From the NCBI RefSeq assembly GCF_003402475.1, contig NZ_BFAB01000002.1, forward strand, positions 494,317 through 558,316: a DNA stretch of 64,000 nt. Reading direction: 5' to 3'. Positions 52,420 to 61,353 of this stretch are shown one piece after another (the first letter of the stretch is position 1; each line of letters starts with the position of its first letter). The notes under the pieces were generated by a model that was not told the origin of the DNA, searched no databases, and worked only from the letters and a program-made list of their open reading frames with translations. The position numbers and the translations under genes are program-made. This stretch comes from Mycobacterium sp. MFM001 (GTDB lineage Bacteria > Actinomycetota > Actinomycetes > Mycobacteriales > Mycobacteriaceae).

Positions 52420-53106
52420 TCAGGTCCCGCGAGTATCGACCACCCGCTGCGCCAGCTCGGCCAGCTTCACGTTGGTGTCCTGCGAGAGCTTGCGCAGCAT
52501 CTCGAACGCGCGCAGCGCGTCGATATTGAACCGCTCCATGAGAACGCCCTTGGCCTGGCCGATGACGTCTCTGCTGTTGATAGCGGACCGAAGCTGCTCG
52601 CTGTGCCGGCTGGCGAGGATCGCGGCCGCGGCATGCGCGGCGAGCACCGAGCCGAGCGCTTCCGACTCCGCGGTGAACGCGTGGGCCTTCAGACCGAATA
52701 CGTTCAACGCGCCCGCGGTGCGGTCACCGGCGTAGAGCTTGAACGACAGACAGCTACGCACGCCGATCTCGGCGAGCGCACGGGAGAAGTCCGGCCATCT
52801 GGTCTCGATGGTGAAATCATCTGCGCGGAGCATCAGGTCGTCGTGCGCCGCATCCACGCACGGGCCCTGGTTGTACTTCGCCTGTAGCTCATCCAGCTTG
52901 TAGATCAGCTCGGAGGTGCCGAACAACGACTCGAACTTGCCGCCCTTGGAGACCAGCAGAACGCCTGCGGTGTCGGCACCGGGCAGCAATTCGACCGCTG
53001 TACCGGTCACGGTCGCCAACACGTCTTCCACCTTGGCGGGGGCCGCGACGGAACGCGCCAGCTCCGCCATCCGCTGCGCTACGTCGTGACCCGATAGAGC
53101 TTGCAT
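52420..53106 (-). CDS. GAF-ANTAR RNA-binding antiterminator-type regulator (copy 2)
   Basis: This 228-residue protein has a GAF domain (about 20-155: ELLPGADTAGVLLVSKGG, CLSFKLYAGDRTAGALNVFGL) and C-terminal ANTAR (SRDVIGQAKGVLMERFNIDALRAFEMLRKLSQDTN). The ANTAR is close to copy 1 at 27,890. ATG 53106 marks the homology start (MQALSGHDVAQRM). It is convergent with the VapC gene and divergent from the carotenoid oxygenase gene. Confidence 0.88.
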   Translation of the reverse strand: MQALSGHDVAQRMAELARSVAAPAKVEDVLATVTGTAVELLPGADTAGVLLVSKGGKFESLFGTSELIYKLDELQAKYNQGPCVDAAHDDLMLRADDFTIETRWPDFSRALAEIGVRSCLSFKLYAGDRTAGALNVFGLKAHAFTAESEALGSVLAAHAAAAILASRHSEQLRSAINSRDVIGQAKGVLMERFNIDALRAFEMLRKLSQDTNVKLAELAQRVVDTRGT

Positions 53107-53315
53107 ATATCCAGAATTCCCTCGGCAGCGCAGAGCTACACAATTCGGCCGAGCAGACCGGCGATGTTTGTCAATCGAGGCCAACGGCAATGTGCCCTTG
53201 AGGCGGACGCGTTGGTCGACCTGCGCGCTCGCTTAGGTCTCGTCGGTTCAGCCGAGAGCCGGCGGGGCCGCCACCAGTTGTACTACCGTGCCGCTATGCG
53301 CGAGGGCTTCACTCG

Positions 53316-54845
53316 GTGAACGTCGAGATCGTCGCCAAGTTCCTGTCCACCCTGCCCGAGGATGACGACCACCCGTACCGGACCGGTCCGTGGCGTCCGC
53401 AGACCACGGAGTGGGACGCCGACGATCTGACGGCGATCGAGGGTGAGATACCGCACGATCTGGATGGCGTATATCTGCGCAACACCGAGAATCCATTGCA
53501 CCCGGCGTTGAAGACGTATCACCCGTTCGACGGCGACGGCATGCTGCAGGTGGTCGGGTTTCGCGACGGCAAGGCGTTCTACCGCAACCGCTTCATCCGT
53601 ACCGACGGTTTCCTGGCGGAGAACGAGGCGGGCGGACCGTTGTGGCCGGGACTGGCCGAACCGATATCGATGGCCAAGCGGACCGACGGCTGGGGTGCTC
53701 GCGGCCTGATGAAGGATGCGTCGAGCACCGACGTCGTCGTACACCGCGGTATCGCGCTGACCAGTTTCTATCAATGCGGCGATTTGTATCGGCTGGACCC
53801 GTACACCGCCAAAACCCTTGGCAAAGAACAATGGAACGGTCGCTTCCCCTTCGACTGGGGTGTGTCGGCGCATCCGAAGGTGGACCCCAAGACGGGCGAG
53901 CTGCTGTTCTTCAACTACAGCAAGCAGCCGCCGTACATGCACTACGGCGTCGTCGACGCAAGCAACGAACTGGTGCATTACGTCGACGTGCCGCTGCCGG
54001 GGCCGCGGCTGCCGCACGACATGGCGTTCACCGAAAACTATGTCGTGCTCAACGATTTCCCGCTGTTCTGGGAACCCGAGCTGTTGGCTCGTGACCTGCA
54101 CGTGGCCCGCTTCCATCCGGACATGCCGTCGCGGTTCGCGGTGCTGCCGCGGCGCGGCCAGACCGGCGACATTCGGTGGTTCGAAGGCGAGCCCACGTTC
54201 GTGCTGCACTTCGTCAACGCCTACGAGGACGGCGACGAGATCGTGCTCGACGGGTTCTTCCAGGCCGACCCCGAGCCCGCCGACACCGGCAGCGGCAGCA
54301 AATGGCAACGGGCATTTCGCTTTTTGGCGCTCGACCGCATGCAGGCGCGGCTGCACCGGTGGCGGCTGAATCTGGTGACCGGCGCCGTGGCCGAAGAGCA
54401 ATTGTCGGAGGCCATCACCGAATTCGGGGTGATCAACGCCGACTACGCGGCCACCGAATACCGCTACAGCTACGCGGCCACCGGAAAACCCGGCTGGTTC
54501 CTGTTCGACGGGCTGGTCAGACACGACGTTCTCACGGGCCGCGAGCAGCGTTACTCGTTCGGCGACGGCGTCTATGGAAGTGAGACTGCGATGGCGCCGC
54601 GCGCAGCCGGTCGCGGCGAAGACGACGGCTATCTGGTCACGCTGACCACCGACATGAACGCCGACGCCTCCTACTGCCTGATCTTCGACGCCGCCCGGGT
54701 CAGCGACGGGCCGGTGTGCAAACTCCAACTGCCGGAACGTGTTTCCAGCGGCACCCATGCGACGTGGGCACCGGGCGCACAGTTGCGGAGGTGGCATTCC
54801 GCCGACTCTGCGGCGGACGCCATTGGGCTGTCAGCGACGCAGTGA
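53316..54845 (+). CDS. Carotenoid cleavage oxygenase family protein, Rv0913c-like
   Basis: This 509-residue beta-propeller non-haem iron oxygenase has the four His ligands in WGVSAHPKVDP, LPHDMAFTENYVVL, FVLHFVNAYEDGD and SSGTHATWAPG, and the start segment DLDGVYLRNTENPLHPALKTYHPFDGDGML. Family members cleave carotenoids, apocarotenoids or stilbenes. GTG 53316 is used. Its 3' end overlaps the convergent membrane-protein gene by 15 bases. Place and size fit M. tuberculosis Rv0913c. Confidence 0.93.
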   Translation: MNVEIVAKFLSTLPEDDDHPYRTGPWRPQTTEWDADDLTAIEGEIPHDLDGVYLRNTENPLHPALKTYHPFDGDGMLQVVGFRDGKAFYRNRFIRTDGFLAENEAGGPLWPGLAEPISMAKRTDGWGARGLMKDASSTDVVVHRGIALTSFYQCGDLYRLDPYTAKTLGKEQWNGRFPFDWGVSAHPKVDPKTGELLFFNYSKQPPYMHYGVVDASNELVHYVDVPLPGPRLPHDMAFTENYVVLNDFPLFWEPELLARDLHVARFHPDMPSRFAVLPRRGQTGDIRWFEGEPTFVLHFVNAYEDGDEIVLDGFFQADPEPADTGSGSKWQRAFRFLALDRMQARLHRWRLNLVTGAVAEEQLSEAITEFGVINADYAATEYRYSYAATGKPGWFLFDGLVRHDVLTGREQRYSFGDGVYGSETAMAPRAAGRGEDDGYLVTLTTDMNADASYCLIFDAARVSDGPVCKLQLPERVSSGTHATWAPGAQLRRWHSADSAADAIGLSATQ

Positions 54846-55247
54846 CGACGCCAGCGCCCACCCGGAGCAGACCACCGCACCGGCCGCGCCCGCCGCGCCG
54901 ACGTACAGGCCGTAGCCGGCCGCGACAGGCGGGCTGACGTTGACGTCGTAGTACCACCACGTCAGCGCGCCGATGAGCAACGAAAGAACCAGCGCTGCAA
55001 TCGATGCCAGCCTCGTCGACAACCCGCGCCCGGCCAGCGCGCCGGCCACCAGCAGCGTCGAGGACAGCAACACGATCAGCTGACCTGTCCCGAAGCCGCG
55101 CGGAAGATGCAGGCTGCCCATGCTGCCCCCGACGGCGCTGGCCCACCCGCCGCCGTGCACCGTCGTGGTCAGCCACGGCAGCCAGGCGGAAACCGACATC
55201 ACCGCCGCGAATAGCGCGACCAGCCAACCGGGATGCAGACGGGTCAT
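54831..55247 (-). CDS. Four-TM membrane protein, Rv0912-like
   Basis: This 138-residue protein has four hydrophobic segments (VALFAAVMSVSAWLPWL; LIVLLSSTLLVAGALAG; LASIAALVLSLLIGALTWWYY; GLYVGAAGAAGAVVCSGWALA) with a Gly-rich external loop after the first. No known domain is recognised. It holds the position of Rv0912 between the carotenoid oxygenase and VOC genes. ATG 55247. Confidence 0.78.
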   Translation of the reverse strand: MTRLHPGWLVALFAAVMSVSAWLPWLTTTVHGGGWASAVGGSMGSLHLPRGFGTGQLIVLLSSTLLVAGALAGRGLSTRLASIAALVLSLLIGALTWWYYDVNVSPPVAAGYGLYVGAAGAAGAVVCSGWALASSLRR

Positions 55248-55281
55248 AGTGCGACACTAGCGCGCACTTTAGGGTGGAGCG

Positions 55282-55725
55282 ATGACCGAGCTACCGGACT
55301 GGGCCCGCGAGTTGGACCTGGCGCCCAACCCCGAGGGCGGCTGGTTTCGGCAGACCTGGCGCAGCGATGTGACGGTGGGCCAGTCCGCGTTGCCACCGGA
55401 TTACACCGGGCCGCGCAGCGCCGGAACGGCGATCCTGCTGTTGTTGATGCCGGGTCAGCAGTCAGCCTGGCACACCGTGCGTAGCGCCGAGTTGTGGCTG
55501 CACCACCGCGGCAGCCCGCTACTGCTCGACATCGGAAGCGAACGGCATAGCACCACAACACATGTGCTCGGCAGCGACATCATCGCCGGCGAGCGGCCCC
55601 AGGTGCTGGTGCCGCCTCGATACTGGCAGCGGGCCCGCCCCCGGGACGACGAGCCCAGCCTGGTCAGCTGCGTGGTGGTACCCGGCTTCGACTACGCCGA
55701 CTTCGGCCTCGGCCCGGCCGATTAG
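55282..55725 (+). CDS. DUF985 cupin protein
   Basis: This 147-residue single-domain cupin has the DUF985 pattern LDLAPNPEGGWFRQTWRS, AGTAILLLLMPGQQSAWHTVRSAELWLHHRGSPL and VLVPPRYWQRARP, with His residues suited to metal binding. Functions in this family are unclear. It is divergent from the Rv0912-like gene with 34 bases between, and its end touches the VOC remnant. I do not recall it at this place in M. tuberculosis. Confidence 0.85.
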   Translation: MTELPDWARELDLAPNPEGGWFRQTWRSDVTVGQSALPPDYTGPRSAGTAILLLLMPGQQSAWHTVRSAELWLHHRGSPLLLDIGSERHSTTTHVLGSDIIAGERPQVLVPPRYWQRARPRDDEPSLVSCVVVPGFDYADFGLGPAD

Positions 55726-56105
55726 TCCAACGACGACAGGTTGAACACCGCGCCCGTCGGGTCGGCGGCCGCCGCCAATCGCCCGTAGGGAGTGTCTTCG
55801 GCGCCGCGCAGCACCGCGCCGCCGTTGTCGGTGATCACCTGCAGTGTCTTGTCGACCTCTTCGGCGCCGAAGAAGATGGTCCAGTTCGATCCGGCGTCGG
55901 CGGGCAGGCAGGCGGCCCCGTCCATCACCCCGAGCAGTTGCTGATCACCGAACCACGCAGTGGTGTAACGGAATTCGTCGGTGTCGGCGACTTGCTCGGT
56001 GCGCCAGCCGAAGACCGCGCGATAGAAGTCGACTGCGGCGCTGTGGTCGCGGGACGAATAGGCACGATGGTCTCCTTCGATACGGTGTGGGCCCCGTGTC
56101 GGGGT
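55722..56105 (-). pseudogene. 5'-truncated VOC/glyoxalase-family gene (remnant of Rv0911-like)
   Basis: The frame from 56105 to 55722 encodes the second VOC domain only (SSRDHSAAVDFYRAVFGWRTE, DEFRYTTAWFGDQQLLGVM, GGAVLRGAEDTPYGRLAAAADPTGAVFNLSSLD). It opens after a TGA at 56106-56108 and has no ATG, GTG or TTG until 55928, in mid-domain. The next gene upstream ends at 56138, so the first VOC domain of the usual two-domain protein (257 residues in Rv0911, from memory) is gone. A 68-residue product from GTG 55928 would be incomplete. Confidence 0.75.
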
Positions 56106-56137
56106 TCACCGATACCGACCACCGCCGGCTCCGAAAC

Positions 56138-56578
56138 TCATCGCACTGGCGCGAACACCTTGACGAAATTGTCGAGCGAGTCGCGAATGTCACCCTTGAG
56201 CGCACCCGCGACGATCATCCCGATCGGCCCGAACAGGGCCGGGCCACCGAGGTGCACGTCGAAGTTGACCTCGCAGCCGTCGCCCTTGGGCTTGATCTTG
56301 GCGAGCAGTTTGACCTTGACGCCGCCGACGCCAACCCCATTGAGCGTCATGGCCTCTGGCGGCTTGTAATGCACGATCGTCCACTTGATCCGGTTCGGCA
56401 TGCCCTTGACTTCGACGATCGACTCGACGACGGTGCCCTTCTCCAGGGTCTCGGGCAGCTTGCTGCGCCATACCCGGTGGATGGTCAGCCACTCCTTGTA
56501 GCGGGAGAGATCGGCGGCATGCACCCATGCCTGCTCGGCCGGCAGGGGTACGTCGATGGATCCAGAGACTTTCGCCAT
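56138..56578 (-). CDS. SRPBCC-family toxin of Rv0909-Rv0910-type pair
   Basis: This 146-residue START/polyketide-cyclase-fold protein (KVSGSIDVPLPAEQAWVHAADLSRYKEWL; GDIRDSLDNFVKVFAPVR) forms a hydrophobic cavity. Its M. tuberculosis homologue Rv0910 was reported as the toxin of a pair with the upstream small helical protein. The antitoxin gene ends 3 bases before this start, as expected. The lipid or ligand bound is unknown. Confidence 0.87.
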   Translation of the reverse strand: MAKVSGSIDVPLPAEQAWVHAADLSRYKEWLTIHRVWRSKLPETLEKGTVVESIVEVKGMPNRIKWTIVHYKPPEAMTLNGVGVGGVKVKLLAKIKPKGDGCEVNFDVHLGGPALFGPIGMIVAGALKGDIRDSLDNFVKVFAPVR

Positions 56579-56581
56579 GGG

Positions 56582-56761
56582 TCAGTTCTCTGGGTTGCCT
56601 TTGTCCACAGCCTTTTTGGCCGCATCCTGCACCTTGTCGACGGTGTCCTTGTACTTGCCGCCGGTTTTCTCGTCGACGATGTCGCCGGCCTTGTCGATCG
56701 CCTGTTCAACCTTGTCGGCGTTCTGCGACAGCAGGCTTTTGGCCTTGTCCAAAAATCCCAT
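56582..56761 (-). CDS. Rv0909-type antitoxin, small helical protein
   Basis: This 59-residue charged helical protein reads [20 protein letters not shown], then [19 protein letters not shown], then [20 protein letters not shown], matching the Rv0909 family. It is the first gene of the toxin-antitoxin pair and is followed 3 bases later by the SRPBCC gene. It lies 39 bases after the MBL hydrolase gene on the same strand. Confidence 0.87.
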   Translation of the reverse strand: MGFLDKAKSLLSQNADKVEQAIDKAGDIVDEKTGGKYKDTVDKVQDAAKKAVDKGNPEN

Positions 56762-56800
56762 GCGCTGTTCCTTTCCGTAGAAACGGTCTGGGTGATTCTT

Positions 56801-57907
56801 TCAGAGTCGCCACCACGGCTCGAATTCGGCTGTGTCCGTGGGCTCGACGCGTTGGCCGGGTTTGGGCAGCGCTACCTGGACGTCGGCCGCCTCGGCGGCT
56901 GTCAGCAGCCGCTCGATCGGCTCGGCCCACGGATGCGGCGCCAACCGGAAGGTGCACCAGTGGACCGGCAGCAAAAGCCGGCCGCCAAGATCGAGGTGTG
57001 CCCGGACCGCCTCCTCCGGATTCATGTGGATGTCCGGCCACGCCTTGTTGTAGGCGCCGACGGGCAGCAGCGTCAGGTCGAACGGCCCGTGCTCGGCGCC
57101 GATCTGCGCGAAGCTCTCGGTGTAGCCGGTGTCGCCGCCGAAGTACGCGCGATGCCTCGGCCCGATCAGTGCCCACGACGCCCACAGCGTCATGTTGCGG
57201 TTCAAGAAGCGGCCGGAGAAATGCCGTGCTGGCGTGCAGACCAGGGTCAGCTGGTCGACGTTGGCGCGCTCGTTCCAGTCGAGTTCGACGATGCGGTCCT
57301 CGGGGACGCCCCACGACCGCAGGTGCGCGCCCACCCCGAGCGGAACGAAGAACGGCGCCCACTGGGTGCGGGCCAGCGCGAGGACCGTGTCGATGTCGAG
57401 GTGGTCGTAATGGTCGTGGCTGATCACGATCGCGTCGAGCGCCGGCAAGCCCTCCAGTTCGATCGGCGGCGGATGCATCCGCTGCGGACCGATGACATCC
57501 GACGGCGAGCAGCGGTCGCTCCAGACCGGGTCGGTGAGCACCCGGTAGCCGTCGATCTCCACCAGCGCCGTCGCGTGGCCCAACCAGCAGACCGCGAGGT
57601 CCAGAGCGCTGCCCATCGGCTGGGGCTCGGCCAACGGGATCGTCGCGCCGGGACGACTGGCCGCGCGGCCGCCGATGACCTCCCTCAGGATCAGCCGCTG
57701 TTGCTCGCGGTCCATGCTGAACAGCGAGCCCGGCTCGAGGTTGACAAAGACGCCGTCGCGGAAATTCGGCGAGCGGCTGGCCACCGCGCGGATAGCGGCG
57801 GGGTCCGCGCCCAAAGCGGCCGGTGCGCCGTGCAGCGCGCGCAGCATCCATCCCCCGCTGGCCAGCGTGACCGTGCCGGCCGCCAGTCGCAGCGCTCCGC
57901 GCAGCAT
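56801..57907 (-). CDS. Metallo-beta-lactamase-fold hydrolase (NAPE-PLD-like), Rv0906-like
   Basis: This 368-residue protein has an N-terminal hydrophobic stretch (ALRLAAGTVTLASGGWMLRAL, probable membrane anchor or signal), the zinc motif ISHDHYDHLD (HxHxDH), ARHFSGR and GGDTGYTESF, and LPVHWCTFRLAPHPW near the end. The RomA/UlaG-like subgroup includes N-acyl-phosphatidylethanolamine phospholipase D. Outer-envelope lipid hydrolysis is possible. It follows echA6 by 4 bases, so they are probably cotranscribed. Confidence 0.9.
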   Translation of the reverse strand: MLRGALRLAAGTVTLASGGWMLRALHGAPAALGADPAAIRAVASRSPNFRDGVFVNLEPGSLFSMDREQQRLILREVIGGRAASRPGATIPLAEPQPMGSALDLAVCWLGHATALVEIDGYRVLTDPVWSDRCSPSDVIGPQRMHPPPIELEGLPALDAIVISHDHYDHLDIDTVLALARTQWAPFFVPLGVGAHLRSWGVPEDRIVELDWNERANVDQLTLVCTPARHFSGRFLNRNMTLWASWALIGPRHRAYFGGDTGYTESFAQIGAEHGPFDLTLLPVGAYNKAWPDIHMNPEEAVRAHLDLGGRLLLPVHWCTFRLAPHPWAEPIERLLTAAEAADVQVALPKPGQRVEPTDTAEFEPWWRL

Positions 57908-57911
57908 CCGA

Positions 57912-58643
57912 TCAGGCTCCCTGGAATTTCGGTGGTCGTTTTTCCACGCGGGCCATTTGCGCTTCGATGACGTCCTGGCTGGCCCATGCCTTGTCGAAGA
58001 GTTCCTTGTGGACCGGCCAGGCTTCCTCGATGGCTCCGTCGTCGTTGAGGACCCGCTTGGCGTGCTGCAGCGCCAGCGGCGCCAGGCCGGCGATCTCCGC
58101 GGCCCAGGCCTGCGCGTCGGCCAGCGACCCGATCCGGTTGGCCATCCCGGTCTGCAGCGCGACGTCGGCGGTCAGCTTCTCCGCCGTGAGCAGCATCGCC
58201 CGGGCCCGGCCATGACCCACCAGCGAACACAGTCGGCGGATACTCCAGTTATCAAGGGCCAGGCCATATTTCGAGGTCGGGAACTGGAAGAACGCCTCGG
58301 GCGCAACCACCCGCAGGTCGCATTGCATGGCCAGCTGCAGACCCGCACCGATCGCGGGCCCGTTGATCGCCCCGATCACCGGCATCGGCGCGGCATCCAT
58401 GGCCTTGTGCAGCTCGATGAGCCGGTCGGGGTAGTCGGCGGCGAACGCGTCGCCGGACAGGTCGGCGCCTGCACAGAACACCGTGCCCTGCCCGGTCAGC
58501 ACGATGGCGCGGACGTTCTCGGCGGCCGCCTTCTGTACGGCTTCCCGCAGCTCCTCGACCAGCTGGGAGTTCAGCGCGTTGCGCCGCTCGGCGCGCTGCA
58601 TCTCGATAGTGAGGACGTCTTCGTCGCGGGTGAGACCGATCAT
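57912..58643 (-). CDS. echA6: EchA6, crotonase-fold fatty acyl-CoA binding protein
   Basis: This 243-residue crotonase-fold protein has the oxyanion-hole segments [12 protein letters not shown] and [20 protein letters not shown]. The usual catalytic Glu pair is not seen, consistent with M. tuberculosis EchA6, which binds long acyl-CoA and passes it to FabH/FAS-II rather than hydrating enoyl-Co[10 protein letters not shown] includes the Trp that lines the acyl pocket. Length equals the M. tuberculosis protein. Divergent from accD3 with 41 bases between. Confidence 0.92.
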   Translation of the reverse strand: MIGLTRDEDVLTIEMQRAERRNALNSQLVEELREAVQKAAAENVRAIVLTGQGTVFCAGADLSGDAFAADYPDRLIELHKAMDAAPMPVIGAINGPAIGAGLQLAMQCDLRVVAPEAFFQFPTSKYGLALDNWSIRRLCSLVGHGRARAMLLTAEKLTADVALQTGMANRIGSLADAQAWAAEIAGLAPLALQHAKRVLNDDGAIEEAWPVHKELFDKAWASQDVIEAQMARVEKRPPKFQGA

Positions 58644-58684
58644 TGGAACACCTTATCGAGCCACCAGCTGGCTACGCTCGTGCG

Positions 58685-60157
58685 GTGAGCCGGATCAGCG
58701 CGGACGAGCTGCGCGACGCGGTGCTCGATGCGGGATCGTTCGTCAGCTGGGACACCGAGCCGGTCGCAATCTCCACAAACGACGCATACGCGCGCGAGCT
58801 GGCAACTGCGCGTGCTGCCACCGGCTTGAGCGAGTCGGTGGTCAGCGGTGAGGGCCGGGTGCATGGCCGGCGGGTGGCCGTAATCGCCTGCGAGTTCGAC
58901 TTTTTGGCCGGCTCGATCGGAGTGGCCGCGGCCGAGCGGATCACCACAGCGATAGAGCGAGCCACCCGCGAGCGCCTGCCGTTGCTGGCCTCGCCGAGTT
59001 CCGGCGGCACCCGCATGCAGGAGGGCACGGTCGCGTTCGTGCAGATGGTCAAGATCAGCGCGGCGATCCAATTGCACAAGCGAGCGCACCTGCCGTACCT
59101 GGTGTACCTGCGTCATCCGACCACAGGCGGGGTGTTCGCGTCGTGGGGATCGCTCGGTCATGTCACGATCGCCGAACCCGGCGCGCTGATCGGTTTCCTG
59201 GGTCCCCGGGTGTATGAGCAGCTTTACGGTGAGCCCTTCCCGTCGGGCATCCAGGTCGCCGAGAATCTGCAACGTCATGGCGTGATCGACGGCGTCATTC
59301 CGCTGCGATGGCTGCGCCGCACCCTGGAACGGGTGCTGAAAGTGTTGGTGGATCCGCCCGCAAGCCCGCAGTCCGCGCTCGAGCGCGAGCCGATACCCGA
59401 TGTGCCGGCGTGGGATTCGGTGGTGGCGTCGCGCCGCCAGGATCGCCCCGGGATTGGAACGCTGCTGCGACACGGCGCCACCGAGCGCGTTCTTTTGTCG
59501 GGTACCGGACAGGGCGAAGCAGGCAGCACGCTCTTGGCGCTGGCGCGCTTCGGCGGCCAGCCTGCCGTCGTACTCGGCCAGCAGCGCATCTTCGGCGGCA
59601 TCGTGGGTCCGGCCGCGCTGCGTGAAGCCCGGCGCGGCATGGCGTTGGCCGCAGGTCTGCGGCTGCCGTTGGTGCTCGTCATCGATACCGCAGGCCCGGC
59701 GCTCTCCGAAGCCGCCGAGCAGGGCGGACTGGCCGGTGAAATTGCGCGCTGCCTGGCCGAACTCGTCACGCTGGAGACCCCGACGGTGTCGGTCCTGCTG
59801 GGTCAGGGCAGCGGCGGGCCGGCGCTGGCGATGCTGCCCGCCGACGGCGTGCTGGCCGCGCTGCACGGCTGGCTGGCTCCGCTGCCGCCGGAGGGTGCCA
59901 GCGCGATCATGTTCCGCGACACCGACCATGCCCCCGAACTCGCTGCGGCCCAAGGCATTCGATCCAAAGACCTGCGGGCATCCGGCATTGTCGACGTCAT
60001 CGTGCCCGAACATCCCGACGCGGCGGACGAACCGATCGCGTTCGCCAAACGGATGTCGCGGGCCATCGCACACGAACTACAGACGCTGCGAACGGTACCC
60101 GATACCCAACGCATGACCGCCCGCCTGCAACGCCACCGGCGGATCGGCCTGGTCTGA
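58685..60157 (+). CDS. accD3: Acyl-CoA carboxylase carboxyltransferase subunit AccD3
   Basis: This 490-residue carboxyltransferase has N and C crotonase-like halves: PLLASPSSGGTRMQEGTVAFVQMVK, HPTTGGVFASWGSLG, GALIGFLGPRVYEQLYG and, later, VLVIDTAGPALSEAAEQGGLAGEIA and VLLGQGSGGPALAMLPADGVLAAL. It transfers CO2 from biotin to acyl-CoA. GTG 58685 (MSRISADELRDAVL) fits the homologue start; a longer frame to 58643 overlaps the echA6 start and is unlikely. Confidence 0.94.
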   Translation: MSRISADELRDAVLDAGSFVSWDTEPVAISTNDAYARELATARAATGLSESVVSGEGRVHGRRVAVIACEFDFLAGSIGVAAAERITTAIERATRERLPLLASPSSGGTRMQEGTVAFVQMVKISAAIQLHKRAHLPYLVYLRHPTTGGVFASWGSLGHVTIAEPGALIGFLGPRVYEQLYGEPFPSGIQVAENLQRHGVIDGVIPLRWLRRTLERVLKVLVDPPASPQSALEREPIPDVPAWDSVVASRRQDRPGIGTLLRHGATERVLLSGTGQGEAGSTLLALARFGGQPAVVLGQQRIFGGIVGPAALREARRGMALAAGLRLPLVLVIDTAGPALSEAAEQGGLAGEIARCLAELVTLETPTVSVLLGQGSGGPALAMLPADGVLAALHGWLAPLPPEGASAIMFRDTDHAPELAAAQGIRSKDLRASGIVDVIVPEHPDAADEPIAFAKRMSRAIAHELQTLRTVPDTQRMTARLQRHRRIGLV

Positions 60158-60162
60158 ACTGA

Positions 60163-60480
60163 TCAGCGATGCCAGCGGACAGGACCGGCCCGCAGCGGAG
60201 GCTGGTCGTCGTCGTGAGAACGTCTGCGCGACACTGGGATCCGGACCGAAGTGCTGGCTTTGCGTACCGGATGAGCCCGGTCATAGGCGGCGCGCCGGCT
60301 GGGATCGCGTAGTAGCGCGTAGGCGGCCAGGATCTGACGTAGCCGTTCGTCGGCTCCGGAATTCGGCTCCCCGGAACGTCTGTCGGGGTGATAGTCGCGC
60401 AACTGGCGCCGGTACGCGTGGGTGATTTCGGCCTGAGATGCCGTCGGCGATACACCGAGCACAGAGTAGGGGTCGCTCAT
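60163..60480 (-). CDS. J-domain (DnaJ-like) protein
   Basis: This 105-residue protein consists of a J domain (DPYSVLGVSPTASQAEITHAYRRQLRDYHPDRRSG; the HPD motif is intact) with a short basic tail (about residues 70-105). J domains activate Hsp70 ATPase; there is no Gly/Phe or Cys-rich region. ATG 60480. It is convergent with accD3 (5-base gap) and lies downstream of hsp18, so it may be part of the same stress response. Confidence 0.85.
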   Translation of the reverse strand: MSDPYSVLGVSPTASQAEITHAYRRQLRDYHPDRRSGEPNSGADERLRQILAAYALLRDPSRRAAYDRAHPVRKASTSVRIPVSRRRSHDDDQPPLRAGPVRWHR

Positions 60481-60525
60481 CGTCAGGCACCGGAGCCTTT
60501 CCACCCGGGCCGACAGTCGTGTGCC

Positions 60526-60563
60526 GGGGTGGGCGCGTATCGGGCCACGAACGCGCCCACCCC
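60526..60563 (-). terminator. Perfect 13-bp hairpin between hsp18 and J-domain gene
   Basis: GGGGTGGGCGCGT (60526-60538) and ACGCGCCCACCCC (60551-60563) pair perfectly around a 12-base loop. In the direction of both flanking genes it lies about 200 bases after the hsp18 stop and 46 before the J-domain ATG. No T-run follows. It may terminate hsp18 transcription or lie in the J-domain leader. Confidence 0.6.
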
Positions 60564-60762
60564 AGGTCGATGAGGTCCGTGCGATCCACCAAAATGGCCA
60601 CAACCAGTGGCGATGCGTGCGCGTCCTGCGTCGGCCGCTCTTAGGTAGCAATCCTTGTGGACAGCACGGGGATCATCGCTCTCGATCTCGACTGTCGACG
60701 CATCACCTCCTCATCGTTCATCCGACACGGTGGCCATGGGCAGGGCAGCGCCCTGCTCCGTC

Positions 60763-61185
60763 TCAGGCGTTGATCGCCGTCTGGTGGCCGTCGTGGCTGA
60801 TTTCGATGCGGCGCGGCTTGGCCTTCTCAGCCACCGGAATCGTCAGCCGCAAGACACCGTCGTGGTAGCCGGCCTCGATCTTGTCGGTGTCGAGGTTCTC
60901 GCCGAGGAATAGCTGCCGGCTGAACACGCCGCGCGGACGTTCGGCGGAAACCATTTCGCGGTTTTGATCCAGGTCGGGACGCTCGGCACGGACAGTGAGC
61001 ACATTGCGCTCGACGTCCAGGTCGAGTGATTCGGCGTTCACGCCAGGTAGGTCGAACTCGACAATGAATTTGTCGCCCTCCCGCCAGGCGTCCATCGGCA
61101 TGACCGCCGGCCGGGCAGCGGTCCCGAGCACTTGCTGAGTCCAGCGGTCCAGTTCACGGAACGGATCCGTACGCATCAGCACCAT
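60763..61185 (-). CDS. hsp18: 18 kDa small heat shock protein (Hsp20 family)
   Basis: This 140-residue alpha-crystallin-type chaperone starts [18 protein letters not shown] and continues [25 protein letters not shown], closely like the M. leprae and M. avium 18 kDa antigen. The crystallin domain runs to about residue 130 ([39 protein letters not shown]). It holds unfolded proteins under heat or other stress. The divergent HspR-like regulator and palindromes at 61,229 and 61,342 suggest direct repression. Confidence 0.94.
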   Translation of the reverse strand: MVLMRTDPFRELDRWTQQVLGTAARPAVMPMDAWREGDKFIVEFDLPGVNAESLDLDVERNVLTVRAERPDLDQNREMVSAERPRGVFSRQLFLGENLDTDKIEAGYHDGVLRLTIPVAEKAKPRRIEISHDGHQTAINA

Positions 61186-61228
61186 GACTTAACCTCCCGA
61201 GTCGTTGCCAGATGACTTATGTCTGCTG

Positions 61229-61240
61229 ACATAGCTTTGT
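61229..61240. promoter_or_regulatory. ACAnAGCTnTGT operator, copy 1 (hsp18 side)
   Basis: ACATAGCTTTGT is an imperfect palindrome 44 bases before the hsp18 ATG. The same 12-mer with one change occurs at 61,342. Likely bound by the MerR/HspR-like protein encoded next to it. Confidence 0.6.
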
Positions 61241-61341
61241 GATAGCACGAGGAGCAGCATTATGCAAGTGGTAATCACCAGATTTTTGACGAAACCCGCC
61301 CGCGGTAGCCACCTGGCCAAGCCGGAAATCTATGCTTGCTG

Positions 61342-61353
61342 ACACAGCTTTGT
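61342..61353. promoter_or_regulatory. ACAnAGCTnTGT operator, copy 2 (regulator side)
   Basis: ACACAGCTTTGT lies 54 bases before the regulator ATG. A degenerate third copy (ATAGCTTTGT, 61,367-61,376) follows 13 bases later. The arrangement suggests autoregulation and repression of hsp18 from one set of sites. Confidence 0.6.

Noticed and set aside
53141..53315. Extra gene between GAF-ANTAR and carotenoid oxygenase
   Set aside because: Only a short frame without homology or a good ribosome site; treated as promoter region.
55844..57970. Very long plus-strand frame opposite the VOC-to-MBL genes
   Set aside because: It is antisense to well-supported genes (SRPBCC toxin, antitoxin, MBL hydrolase) and its translation is low-complexity.
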